64,000 nucleotides of DNA from an uncultured Crocinitomix sp. (lineage in GTDB: Bacteria > Bacteroidota > Bacteroidia > Flavobacteriales_D > Crocinitomicaceae): NCBI GenBank assembly GCA_937136425.1, contig CAKZON010000040.1, forward strand, positions 1 through 64,000, written 5' to 3'. Below the pieces are notes generated by a model. The model was not told the DNA's origin, ran no database searches, and worked only from the letters and a program-made list of their open reading frames with translations. Made by a program: the position numbers and the translations under genes. Shown piece after piece: positions 7,514-14,951 of this stretch. Each line of letters starts with the position of its first letter. Position 1 is the first letter of the stretch.

Positions 7514-9038
7514 TTATTTGAACATTTAAGTTTGTTAATTTTGCTTTTGTTACCTCTGAAATATTTTCTAAACAAGAAATACACAATAATTGTCTTGCTC
7601 TACTAAAAGCAACATATCCTAGCCTTGGATAGTCTGTAGTTTCATTGTTTCTTTTAGCATCTCTTATTGTTTGATTCGTTTCTATCCATAATAGTAGTTC
7701 TTCCTCTGTTTTTGCAATAGCCAAAACTGCCTCAGATTCTAGACCTTTATAATTGTGGATATTAGAAACAACAATAGCATCTTTTTTTGATATTGTAGAT
7801 GCATTTATTCTTAGATTACCTAGTTTAATTGGAACTGTAGTTTTTACTTCTAGTTTTAGTTGCTCAGTAACGTAGTTAAAAAACGTATTTTCATTGTCAA
7901 TTGTACCAGCTTTTATTTCTTTTAATATTTGAATACATATTTTCCTTAATTCAAATATTGTTGAATTATATTTTTTTAAATATTCAGATTGATTTAGGCT
8001 CAGTGACGAAAGTAGAGTTGCCATAATCTCTTTAATTGGGCTTATATTATTACTTTTTGTTGGCGATATAATGTTATCATCTAAAGCAGCAGTAATTCTT
8101 TTTATGACATCATTTTTTTTAGAAATTATACATCTATCGTTATTGTGTATTTTTAGTTTATCACATTCGCTAAAGAACAATGGAATCATGTTAGAAATAT
8201 TCTCAAATTTGTCTAAAAACTTCACAGGTTCACTTTCACTCTCATTTATACAAATTTGACTGAAAGTATCCAAACCAAAATTTCTTCCATTAAATTTATT
8301 AAGGAAAGTTGTTATTGATTCTGTAGAACGGTGATTTGAGTTATTAATTTTCAATTCATAACTTTTTGATTTTGAAGCTTTTAAAATCGGTATATTATTG
8401 AATGCTTTGATTGTGGACGAAAAACTTTGGATATATTGTTCAGGATCACCAACACAATAAATTTCAGTTGTTTTTTCTTTTCGAATAGCATCTATTATAA
8501 AAAAAACATTATTTCCAGTGTCTTGAAATTCATCTACAAATAAGTATTGAATTCTATTAGATATTATTTTTTTTATCAACTTGTTTTCAAAACATTCTTT
8601 AGCTATTGATAGAGTCTGGTCATAAGTGATATATCCGTTTTTACTCATAGCAATTTTAATTTTTTTTTGAATAATTGCTGAATCTTTTGGACTATATTTT
8701 TTCTTTTTTTCTTTTCTGAATTTTTCAAAAATGTCTGATGTTTGACATTGGATGAACATTTTTTCTCCTTTTATTCGGTTATTGTGAAATGAAGAAAAAG
8801 GAATTACAATAAATCTATTGAGAAAGGAATGCATTGTACCAATAAACAAGTTTGGTGGAATTTGTATTCTTTTTGCCAATCTTTCCTTTATATTATTTGT
8901 TGCTGAATTAGTATAGGTTATTACAATTAAATATTTAGCAGGTGATAAATTCTTTAATGAATTAATAATTTCATTCACCATACCATAAGTTTTCCCAGCC
9001 CCAGGACCAGCAATAACAAGTTTAGGTTTATTTGCCAT
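7506..9038 (-). CDS. gajB: Gabija subunit GajB, UvrD-like helicase
   Basis: 510 residues with superfamily-1 helicase motifs in order: Walker A GPGAGKT (11-17), Ia (VITYTNSATNNIKERL), II VDEFQDT (168-174), III CVGDPEQYIQSF (195-206), IV around NNSNHRSTE, V (IHNYKGLESEAVLAIA) and VI (YVAFSRARQLL) near the C-terminus. The length matches GajB of known Gabija systems. The start overlaps the gajA stop by one base (TAATG), as expected for a coupled two-gene unit. In Gabija, GajB works with the GajA nuclease against phage. All helicase motifs are intact. Confidence 0.9.
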   Translation of the reverse strand: MANKPKLVIAGPGAGKTYGMVNEIINSLKNLSPAKYLIVITYTNSATNNIKERLAKRIQIPPNLFIGTMHSFLNRFIVIPFSSFHNNRIKGEKMFIQCQTSDIFEKFRKEKKKKYSPKDSAIIQKKIKIAMSKNGYITYDQTLSIAKECFENKLIKKIISNRIQYLFVDEFQDTGNNVFFIIDAIRKEKTTEIYCVGDPEQYIQSFSSTIKAFNNIPILKASKSKSYELKINNSNHRSTESITTFLNKFNGRNFGLDTFSQICINESESEPVKFLDKFENISNMIPLFFSECDKLKIHNNDRCIISKKNDVIKRITAALDDNIISPTKSNNISPIKEIMATLLSSLSLNQSEYLKKYNSTIFELRKICIQILKEIKAGTIDNENTFFNYVTEQLKLEVKTTVPIKLGNLRINASTISKKDAIVVSNIHNYKGLESEAVLAIAKTEEELLLWIETNQTIRDAKRNNETTDYPRLGYVAFSRARQLLCISCLENISEVTKAKLTNLNVQIIG

Positions 9039-10921
9039 TATCGTGTGGGATTAAGGAAAGTAATCCCTGATTTTATATATTCAGGAATAGTAAAACCAGT
9101 ATTGTTTTCTTGTAATTCTAATAATAGTTGAAAAGCAAAATCAGATTTAAAATCCTTAATGAGAGTAAAGTAATTTTCTATATCAATGTCACCTTCTCCT
9201 AGTTCTGTTTCATACGTTTTACCCGAAATTGGTCTGACTAATTTTAGAACTTTAATTAAAATACCTTTACCTAATCCGCTTGAATTAAACCGTATGATGT
9301 CTTTTTCAAAAGTAGACTCTGAACTTATACAAATTAAAACTTCATCAATTGTGGAGTATTCTTCTGCTAAGTTCTCGGCTCTATCTTCTGCTTTGGTATC
9401 TTTGTCACTGTCTGTTAAAACTAAGCATTTTGTATGATAGCCGTTTTTAATTAAGTCTAAAAAATTTTTAAACGCTAATCCATTAACATTAACTATGCAG
9501 GTACTCATTTTATCCATAGTTTCGGATTGTGCAATTTCAAAAAATGTTGGAAATAGGAGTTTCTCCGATATTCCTTCAACTAAAACAATTTTTCTTGAAT
9601 AGAAAAGGTTTACATTTTCAGAATCTAAATATTTTCTTAAATATTTAACACGTTTTTTATCTTCTGCATTAGTTGAAAATCCTTGTAGAACGTAGTGAGT
9701 TGCTAAATCTCCATTTTTTTGATATAACACAACAGTGTTATCAAAGTCAATTTTAGTTGTAATATGATTTGAGTGAGATGTCAATAGTAATTGAATGTCT
9801 TTTCTATATTCTGTTGAGCCTTCTAACTTAATTAACGATTCAATATTGTAAGCTAAGTGGTTTTGTAAATTTGCGTGTAAATGCGATTCTGGTTCTTCAA
9901 TTCCAACGACTCTAAAAAAATTACTTTGTGCTGAGTTTGGGTCTTCAATGTATGAAAGAATTAAAGACATAAAAAGTAAGTTATTTCGACCTGTTCCATT
10001 ATGCTCTATTTTTAGAGGGTTTTCTCCATAAATAAGGCTTAATTTTTTTAAAATATCTTCAACATTTGGTAATGAAAAAATTAAATCAATATCATTATTC
10101 GAATATTCAGTTGATAAAGATATTTTGTCTAATTGTGTCGAAATTCCTGTAACAATACTTTGAATAGCTTCATTTTCTTTAATGGAATTTTGCAATCCAA
10201 TAAGCTGTTTTTTTAAATCTTGATATTCATTTTCTTCTTTTGCGTTTAAAACTCTGAATAAAAGATTACCTCTATGGCTAGCAGATAATTCTGTTTTTGC
10301 ATCTCTCAAAGCATCTAATAATTCAAATTTTAATTGATTGAGGTGATATATATTTGCCTGTGTTTCATTTTGGTTGCCACCAATTATAGAATAATAATAT
10401 TTTGATATTGGAAAGTTAATTAAATCTAATAGGTCTTTTTCAGAGAGTTCAGCTAGTTTTTCAGAACTAAGTTCTGCTTTAAATGTGTTTATAAAATCTC
10501 TTTGATTTTGTAACTCTTCTAATTGATTGAATGAAGAAACAGGAGAGTAAATATAAGTTAATTTAGCCTCTGTTAATTCCTCATTTATATACCAATCTCC
10601 TATAACTGATTCTTGGTCATCATCCCAATCTACTAGAGTTGCTGAAATTTCAATTATTGGGAATTCAATATCCTCTATAAGTTTTTCAGTGTTGAGAATA
10701 TCTCTTTTGTATTGAATTATACAGTCGTAATTAAAATCAGAAATTTCTAAATTTCTTTTTTTGTAAATCGAGACATCTTGGCTGAAAATAAACCCTAAAG
10801 AATTTAAGAGGTTTGATTTCCCTATATTGTTTTCACCAATTATTAAAGTTAAGGGTTTCAATAACACCTCAAAGTCAACGAAATTTTTATAATTATTTAT
10901 TTCTAGTTTTGATATATACAT
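9038..10921 (-). CDS. gajA: Gabija subunit GajA, OLD-family ATPase/TOPRIM nuclease
   Basis: 627 residues. The N-terminal ABC-type ATPase has Walker A GENNIGKS (29-36), a signature-like NGTGRNNLL (308-316), Walker B IEEPESH (341-347) and switch His in TSHSNH (381-386). The C-terminal TOPRIM domain has the conserved Glu in VLVEGISEK (E449) and the Asp cluster LTDSDKD (D504, D506, D508). This is the class 2 OLD architecture, and with the adjacent UvrD-like helicase it defines Gabija, an anti-phage DNA-degrading complex. All catalytic residues appear present. It is somewhat longer than the best-known GajA (about 580 residues). Confidence 0.92.
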   Translation of the reverse strand: MYISKLEINNYKNFVDFEVLLKPLTLIIGENNIGKSNLLNSLGFIFSQDVSIYKKRNLEISDFNYDCIIQYKRDILNTEKLIEDIEFPIIEISATLVDWDDDQESVIGDWYINEELTEAKLTYIYSPVSSFNQLEELQNQRDFINTFKAELSSEKLAELSEKDLLDLINFPISKYYYSIIGGNQNETQANIYHLNQLKFELLDALRDAKTELSASHRGNLLFRVLNAKEENEYQDLKKQLIGLQNSIKENEAIQSIVTGISTQLDKISLSTEYSNNDIDLIFSLPNVEDILKKLSLIYGENPLKIEHNGTGRNNLLFMSLILSYIEDPNSAQSNFFRVVGIEEPESHLHANLQNHLAYNIESLIKLEGSTEYRKDIQLLLTSHSNHITTKIDFDNTVVLYQKNGDLATHYVLQGFSTNAEDKKRVKYLRKYLDSENVNLFYSRKIVLVEGISEKLLFPTFFEIAQSETMDKMSTCIVNVNGLAFKNFLDLIKNGYHTKCLVLTDSDKDTKAEDRAENLAEEYSTIDEVLICISSESTFEKDIIRFNSSGLGKGILIKVLKLVRPISGKTYETELGEGDIDIENYFTLIKDFKSDFAFQLLLELQENNTGFTIPEYIKSGITFLNPTR

Positions 10922-11045
10922 TTAAGTTTTGTTTTTGCATGATTGACAATTCGAATTATTTCATGATTTACTTGGTTGTGATATGCCAATAGGCTTTGAA
11001 AGAAATCGCAAATATTTGGAAAAGCCTTTTAGGTGTTTTTCGTTG

Positions 11046-11825
11046 TTACGTTTTGTAGACTTTTTTTATTTTATCTATTAATATTAAAGCATTTTTTTCT
11101 TCCATTCGAATAGCAATTTCATTTGCTATTTTCTCAATTTTCGATTCATTAAATTCATAGAGTTCATCATATATTTTTGAGGATAAATCTTTTAAAAATT
11201 TAATAGGAAAATTACTTAACCTTTCATAAGCCTCATTTAGCTCGATATAACTGATAGAGTCTTTTTTTTTTAACTCAGGAATTAGATTGATAATTTGTTT
11301 ATCTAAATCATCCGAATGTTTAAAAGAGTTATTTAGTTCCTTCAATTGAAAAACTTCCTTATATCCATTTATTTCTTTTGGATTGATGTTTTTATTCTTT
11401 AAAAATTGGGTTAATGATTCCCACCTAAAGAATTCTTTTATTGATGTTTCGGGGTATGAGCCTTTCAATAATTTTTTTATATTAATTTCAAAAAATTTAT
11501 AGAGGTAAATAATTTTCATTTCTAGTAATGCCCAAATCTCTTCTTCTCTAAAGAAATTTTCAATATCATATTCATTAATTTGCATTTCAAGATCAATATC
11601 GGCTATATCTGCTATATTTTCAAGCTCTTCATATCTTTGAGGCTTATACTTTTTGATTCGGATCCATTCATCACGTTCTTTTTCGTTGTTCTCTTTTTCT
11701 TCTATTAATTTTTTGATAACTAAATCAGCTGATGACTCAAACATATTTTGTTTGTTAAAAGTAAACGAGTCTAAATTCATTTGATTGAACTCTCTTATTT
11801 CATTAATTCCTAATTTATCTTCCAT
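11046..11825 (-). CDS. All-helical protein upstream of Gabija, HEPN-like candidate
   Basis: 259 residues, highly charged and predicted almost entirely helical, with no signal peptide or membrane segment. A coiled-coil-like Glu/Lys stretch lies at about 35-60. The segment LKELNNSFKHSDD (161-173) contains N-x4-H (N165, H170), similar to the R/N-x4-6-H motif of HEPN-fold proteins, many of which are RNases in defence loci. The resemblance is weak and the family unidentified. It is 124 bp upstream of gajA on the same strand, so it may belong to the same defence island. Confidence 0.65.
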   Translation of the reverse strand: MEDKLGINEIREFNQMNLDSFTFNKQNMFESSADLVIKKLIEEKENNEKERDEWIRIKKYKPQRYEELENIADIADIDLEMQINEYDIENFFREEEIWALLEMKIIYLYKFFEINIKKLLKGSYPETSIKEFFRWESLTQFLKNKNINPKEINGYKEVFQLKELNNSFKHSDDLDKQIINLIPELKKKDSISYIELNEAYERLSNFPIKFLKDLSSKIYDELYEFNESKIEKIANEIAIRMEEKNALILIDKIKKVYKT

Positions 11826-12113
11826 TATTAATTTCTCTTGATAGAATATTTGAATAAAACATCAATGCATTTAAGTTTATTTTTTTATAAATAAAGTAAT
11901 TATCGTGTTAAATAAAAACAGTATAAACACCTGTTTTTTATTGATAAAGTGCTTTTAAAATCACGATTACAAAAACAAACCTGCCAAAACACATAATAAA
12001 CTACCCAAACAAAAGAATATCCTACTCAAAACATCCCTACAAACCAAAAAAAAGCCCATCAAACAAAAGTTCAACGGACTTTAAAAACACAAAAAATGTG
12101 CTTTTAAAAACAA
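11826..12113. other. AT-rich intergenic stretch in the defence island
   Basis: About 290 bp with no gene. It contains a candidate reverse-strand terminator (12046-12082) for the small gene to its right; the rest is AT-rich and should hold the promoter of the gene starting at 11825, which I cannot place. Confidence 0.4.
12046..12082 (-). terminator. Candidate terminator of the small reverse-strand gene
   Basis: On the reverse strand, AAGTCCGTT pairs with TGATGGGCTT (about 9 bp including G-U pairs) and is followed by eight T (12053-12046). Confidence 0.4.
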
Positions 12114-12389
12114 TTACACACCAAAATAAAACTCATCCAATACAAAAACGAACTTTTGAATAGCATAAACACACTCATTTCGCCTCTTTTCGGGTTTTAA
12201 AACCAAAGTCAAGCCTTTTAACGTTTTTTGCATGATGTTTATATGCTCTAAACTTTCAACCCTAACAATTATATAAGGCGAATCATCCTCATAAAAAATA
12301 GGCACTAAAGACTCACCTGTTTCTTCTGCTCGTTTTATCTCTTCTAATTGCGCAAAATTATTTTGATTTTTTCTAGCATTCGGTTTCAA
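12114..12389 (-). CDS. Small hypothetical protein, possibly decayed
   Basis: 91 codons from a TTG at 12389 that directly follows an in-frame stop, so no upstream start is possible. The sequence is plausible for a small soluble alpha/beta protein (YIIVRVESLEHINIMQKTLKG, then IQKFVFVLDEFYFGV) but I recognise no family. It lies between the Gabija island and the tRNA genes and is followed by a candidate terminator. It could be a small island gene or the remnant of a longer one. Confidence 0.35.
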   Translation of the reverse strand: MKPNARKNQNNFAQLEEIKRAEETGESLVPIFYEDDSPYIIVRVESLEHINIMQKTLKGLTLVLKPEKRRNECVYAIQKFVFVLDEFYFGV

Positions 12390-12473
12390 TTAAACTTCGA
12401 CTTTTTCGTTGCGGAGAATGAGGGATTACTTTCATTGATTCCGTTCCGGTTTACCATCAAGGCATAGAAAACA

Positions 12474-12495
12474 AGATTCTGAATTTTCAGAATCT
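12474..12495. repeat. Perfect 10-bp inverted repeat
   Basis: AGATTCTGAA-TT-TTCAGAATCT, followed on the plus strand by a T-rich stretch. It lies in the non-coding gap between the small gene and the tRNA terminator; role unknown. Confidence 0.4.
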
Positions 12496-12545
12496 ATTGA
12501 TTTTTTCATTATCCTCAATTCGAAGTTTAACTTCGGTTGAATCCA

Positions 12546-12582
12546 ACAAAAAAAGCCAAGCATTTTATGCTTGGCTTTTTTC
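12546..12582 (-). terminator. Terminator of the tRNA unit
   Basis: Reverse-strand hairpin AAGCCAAGCA-taaaa-TGCTTGGCTT flanked by A and T runs, placed just after the tRNA-Asp-like gene. It is a typical intrinsic terminator and, being symmetrical, could work in both directions. Confidence 0.85.
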
Positions 12583-12670
12583 TGGCGGACCGAGTGGGAT
12601 TCGAACCCACTACTCAAGATTGACAGTCTCGCGTTTTTCCTCTGATTGAAATCAGTTAAACTACCGGCCC
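12583..12670 (-). tRNA. tRNA-Asp(GTC)-like gene with enlarged D-loop
   Basis: The reverse strand folds as a tRNA. The acceptor GGGCCGG pairs with TCGGTCC (two G-U), discriminator is G, and CCA is encoded. The T-arm is GTGGG-TTCGAAT-CCCAC. The anticodon arm is CGAGA-CTGTCAA-TCTTG with anticodon GTC (Asp). The D-arm is unusual: GTTT/AAAC closes a loop of about 21 nt containing its own inverted repeat (CTGATT/AATCAG), making the gene 88 nt instead of about 77. Position 38 is A where bacterial tRNA-Asp usually has C. It may be functional but atypical, or a decayed tRNA gene. Confidence 0.65.
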
Positions 12671-12699
12671 AATTTCTAACTATGTATTTTTAGTAAAAG

Positions 12700-12772
12700 T
12701 GAACTGGGTGCGATTCGAACGCACGGCCCCCCAATTGTAATTTGGGTGCTCTTCCAGCTGAGCTACCAGTTC
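12700..12772 (-). tRNA. tRNA-Val(TAC)
   Basis: The reverse strand reads GAACTGG-TA-GCTC...GAGC, anticodon arm CCCAA-ATTACAA-TTGGG with anticodon TAC (valine, codon GTA), T-arm GTGCG-TTCGAAT-CGCAC and acceptor CCAGTTC, discriminator A. All stems are fully paired; CCA is not encoded. It lies 29 bp upstream of the Asp-like tRNA and only 6 bp after the SDR stop on the same strand. Confidence 0.93.
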
Positions 12773-12778
12773 TTTGTT

Positions 12779-14155
12779 TTACCAATTATTTACTTTATAA
12801 TTCTTAAATAAACTACCATATATTTTTTCTCCCTGCATAACCGCATAAATAGGATCCATAATTCGACTCGCCCCATCAACAGAGTCTAGTGGCGGAACAT
12901 AGGCACGGTCAAATTGTTTTTTACGTAAAGTTTCTTTTGCACCTGTAGAAATCCAACCTACATCAACACTGTTCATGTAAATTTGATCCTTTTCAAAATC
13001 TGCACCAGAGGTTCTCGTCATCATATTTAAAGATGCCTTTGTCATATTGGTGTGTGGATGGAATTCTGTTTTGTTGCTATAACTGAAAATTCCTTCAGAA
13101 GATGTGACATTGATAATGTGCCGCTTTTTAATTTCTGAATTTAACATTAGAGGCTTAAGTGCCTTAATTAAATGATATGGTGCGATTTGATTGATTAAAT
13201 TCACTTCCAACAATTCCATTAAGCTAACTTCTTCTAGTTTCGAATTCCAACTTGTTTTATCTCTGTTATCAACAGGTTGGCCAAATCGTGTTAGCGGCAT
13301 ATCTGCTAATTCTGGAGCCGAATTTACTTCAAGCAACTTTACTTTACCAATAACTGCTGTAGCGTTTGGAACAATGGAGGCATTGGTATGCGACGCAAGC
13401 AGTTTAATCTCTTCGCTAACAAGTGGTAAATAATAGTTGTCAGGATAACGAATTGTTTGTGCGGCATTATTAATGAGAATTTCTAAGTGATTGAATTGGT
13501 CTTTAAAATGGTCTATGAATACATCAATTTGCTTTAAATCTCTTAAATCAAGACCATAAATATGCAATTGGTTTTGCCAATCATTATAATCTGTTTCTTT
13601 TTTAAATGCATTAAGTGCTAATCCGGGAAAACGGGTAGTTCCAATTACTGTTGCACCTGCGCGCAGCAGTTTTAAAGTGGTTGCATAACCAATTTTTACA
13701 CGACATCCAGTAATAATTGCAACATGGCCTGTTAAATCCATTTTTAGGTCGCGTTTTGCATAATTTAATTCTGCACAAGCTGGACAAATGCGGTTGTAAA
13801 AGAAATGTGCCGATTTGAAAGAGGTGTTACAACAGTAGCAATTCTTTGGAATGTTTAATTTCGAATAAGCTTCAAGCGGTTCTGTATTATTGTTGCTGCT
13901 ATACACTGAGTTGCCATCTAGTGCATTTGATACAACCACTGATTTTTTTAGCACGGCAATGTCTGCTGCTTTTTTGCTGCTATAAGAATCCTTTCGCAAT
14001 TGCTTGCGCGAATTCTTTTTGATTTTAGTAATCAACGCTTTAAATTGATCGTTGTCTGGGTTGTTGAACGGATCATCCTTTAAAAAGGAGAGGACTTTTA
14101 AGCAAGTATCCCATTCGGCAGAAGAAAAAGGGTAGATATTATTTTCAGTTTCCAT
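12779..14155 (-). CDS. SDR-fold oxidoreductase with N-terminal Cys-rich extension
   Basis: 458 residues. The first 135 form an extension with a zinc-ribbon-like set NCYCCN...CPAC (C106, C108, C109, C124, C127). A Rossmann fold follows: ITGCRVKIG (148-156) for the dinucleotide, NNAAQT in the middle, and NVTSSEG with the usual Ser. The place of the catalytic YxxxK reads HPHTNMTKA: Lys is kept but Tyr is replaced by Thr. From memory, an uncharacterised SDR subgroup shares this HPHTNM-K pattern, so it is probably a family trait, not decay. NAD(P)-dependent chemistry is likely but the substrate is unknown. The next gene upstream ends 7 bp before its start. Confidence 0.8.
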   Translation of the reverse strand: METENNIYPFSSAEWDTCLKVLSFLKDDPFNNPDNDQFKALITKIKKNSRKQLRKDSYSSKKAADIAVLKKSVVVSNALDGNSVYSSNNNTEPLEAYSKLNIPKNCYCCNTSFKSAHFFYNRICPACAELNYAKRDLKMDLTGHVAIITGCRVKIGYATTLKLLRAGATVIGTTRFPGLALNAFKKETDYNDWQNQLHIYGLDLRDLKQIDVFIDHFKDQFNHLEILINNAAQTIRYPDNYYLPLVSEEIKLLASHTNASIVPNATAVIGKVKLLEVNSAPELADMPLTRFGQPVDNRDKTSWNSKLEEVSLMELLEVNLINQIAPYHLIKALKPLMLNSEIKKRHIINVTSSEGIFSYSNKTEFHPHTNMTKASLNMMTRTSGADFEKDQIYMNSVDVGWISTGAKETLRKKQFDRAYVPPLDSVDGASRIMDPIYAVMQGEKIYGSLFKNYKVNNW

Positions 14156-14162
14156 AATTATG

Positions 14163-14879
14163 CTAAAAAGGTTCTACAAATCCAATGAATTTCTTATTAT
14201 CTAAAGACCAGCGCATGCCATGTCCATTTTTCTCTCTTATTTCGTATACATGACCATGTTTGAAATGCTCAAATACATTCCACCAGGTGTGTTTTTTTAT
14301 AATTTCATTTACTAGGTTTATCACGTGCTTTTCTTTTTGTTGCGGCGTCCCATCAATAACACCCCAAAATTCAGTGTCCGTTCGGCCTGCATGTTTTTCC
14401 CAGGCTCTAACGGCAATTTTTATTTCTTGATTATAAGGAGCAAAGGCTTGTTGAACCAATTGAGCAGATGCCGGAGGAATTGCTTTCTTATTTTGTACAC
14501 TGGCAGGTGTTATCCTTTGTCCCAAAACAATTAAAAATTCGCTAAAAGGTCGATCTGTAAAAAAGTTGCGTACAAAATCTTCAGCAGCTTTGCTGTTCAT
14601 TTGTGTTAAGTTTTCTATGAATTGATGATGGATTTGCCAAATTTCAACATAGGGTATGGGGATCTCTTCCTCAAAGCTAGGAAATGTATGATCCAAAATG
14701 AATTCAGTAAAATAATCCTGGTCCAATTTCCTGAAATATTCATTTAAAATGGGAGTGGTAAAAAAATGACCAAAGCGTAATAGTTCGCTTTCCGAGAAAA
14801 AATGATCTACATTGATCAAATATTTGTCGAATGCCTTTTGCTTATTCTTTCTATTTCGCTCTATTATTGGTGTCATCAT
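14163..14879 (-). CDS. Hypothetical protein upstream of SDR gene
   Basis: 238 residues, soluble, no signal peptide, rich in aromatic residues (FTEFILDHTFPSFEEE, WWNVFEHFKHGHVYEI, MRWSLDNKKFIGFVEPF at the C-terminus). I do not recognise a domain. The start ATG ATG at 14879 is the first possible. It ends 7 bp before the SDR start on the same strand, so the two are probably one transcript and may act together. Confidence 0.7.
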   Translation of the reverse strand: MMTPIIERNRKNKQKAFDKYLINVDHFFSESELLRFGHFFTTPILNEYFRKLDQDYFTEFILDHTFPSFEEEIPIPYVEIWQIHHQFIENLTQMNSKAAEDFVRNFFTDRPFSEFLIVLGQRITPASVQNKKAIPPASAQLVQQAFAPYNQEIKIAVRAWEKHAGRTDTEFWGVIDGTPQQKEKHVINLVNEIIKKHTWWNVFEHFKHGHVYEIREKNGHGMRWSLDNKKFIGFVEPF

Positions 14880-14951
14880 TAATTTTTAGACAAACTTAAA
14901 GGAAGATTGCGCATCCTTTTTGCGTAGTATAAATATAATTTATTTTAAACA

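Noticed and set aside
10991-11027. AGGCTTT / AAAGCCT inverted repeat upstream of gajA
   Set aside because: Only 7 bp with a 23-nt loop and no T-run; could be a weak terminator of the upstream gene but not convincing.
6783-12582. CRISPR array or prophage in the defence island
   Set aside because: No regularly spaced repeats, no integrase, no phage structural genes were seen; the island holds only the Gabija genes and unknowns.
12432-12617. 61-codon open frame on the reverse strand starting in the tRNA-Asp-like gene
   Set aside because: It runs through the tRNA 3' end and the terminator hairpin; the peptide is a translation of those elements, not a gene.
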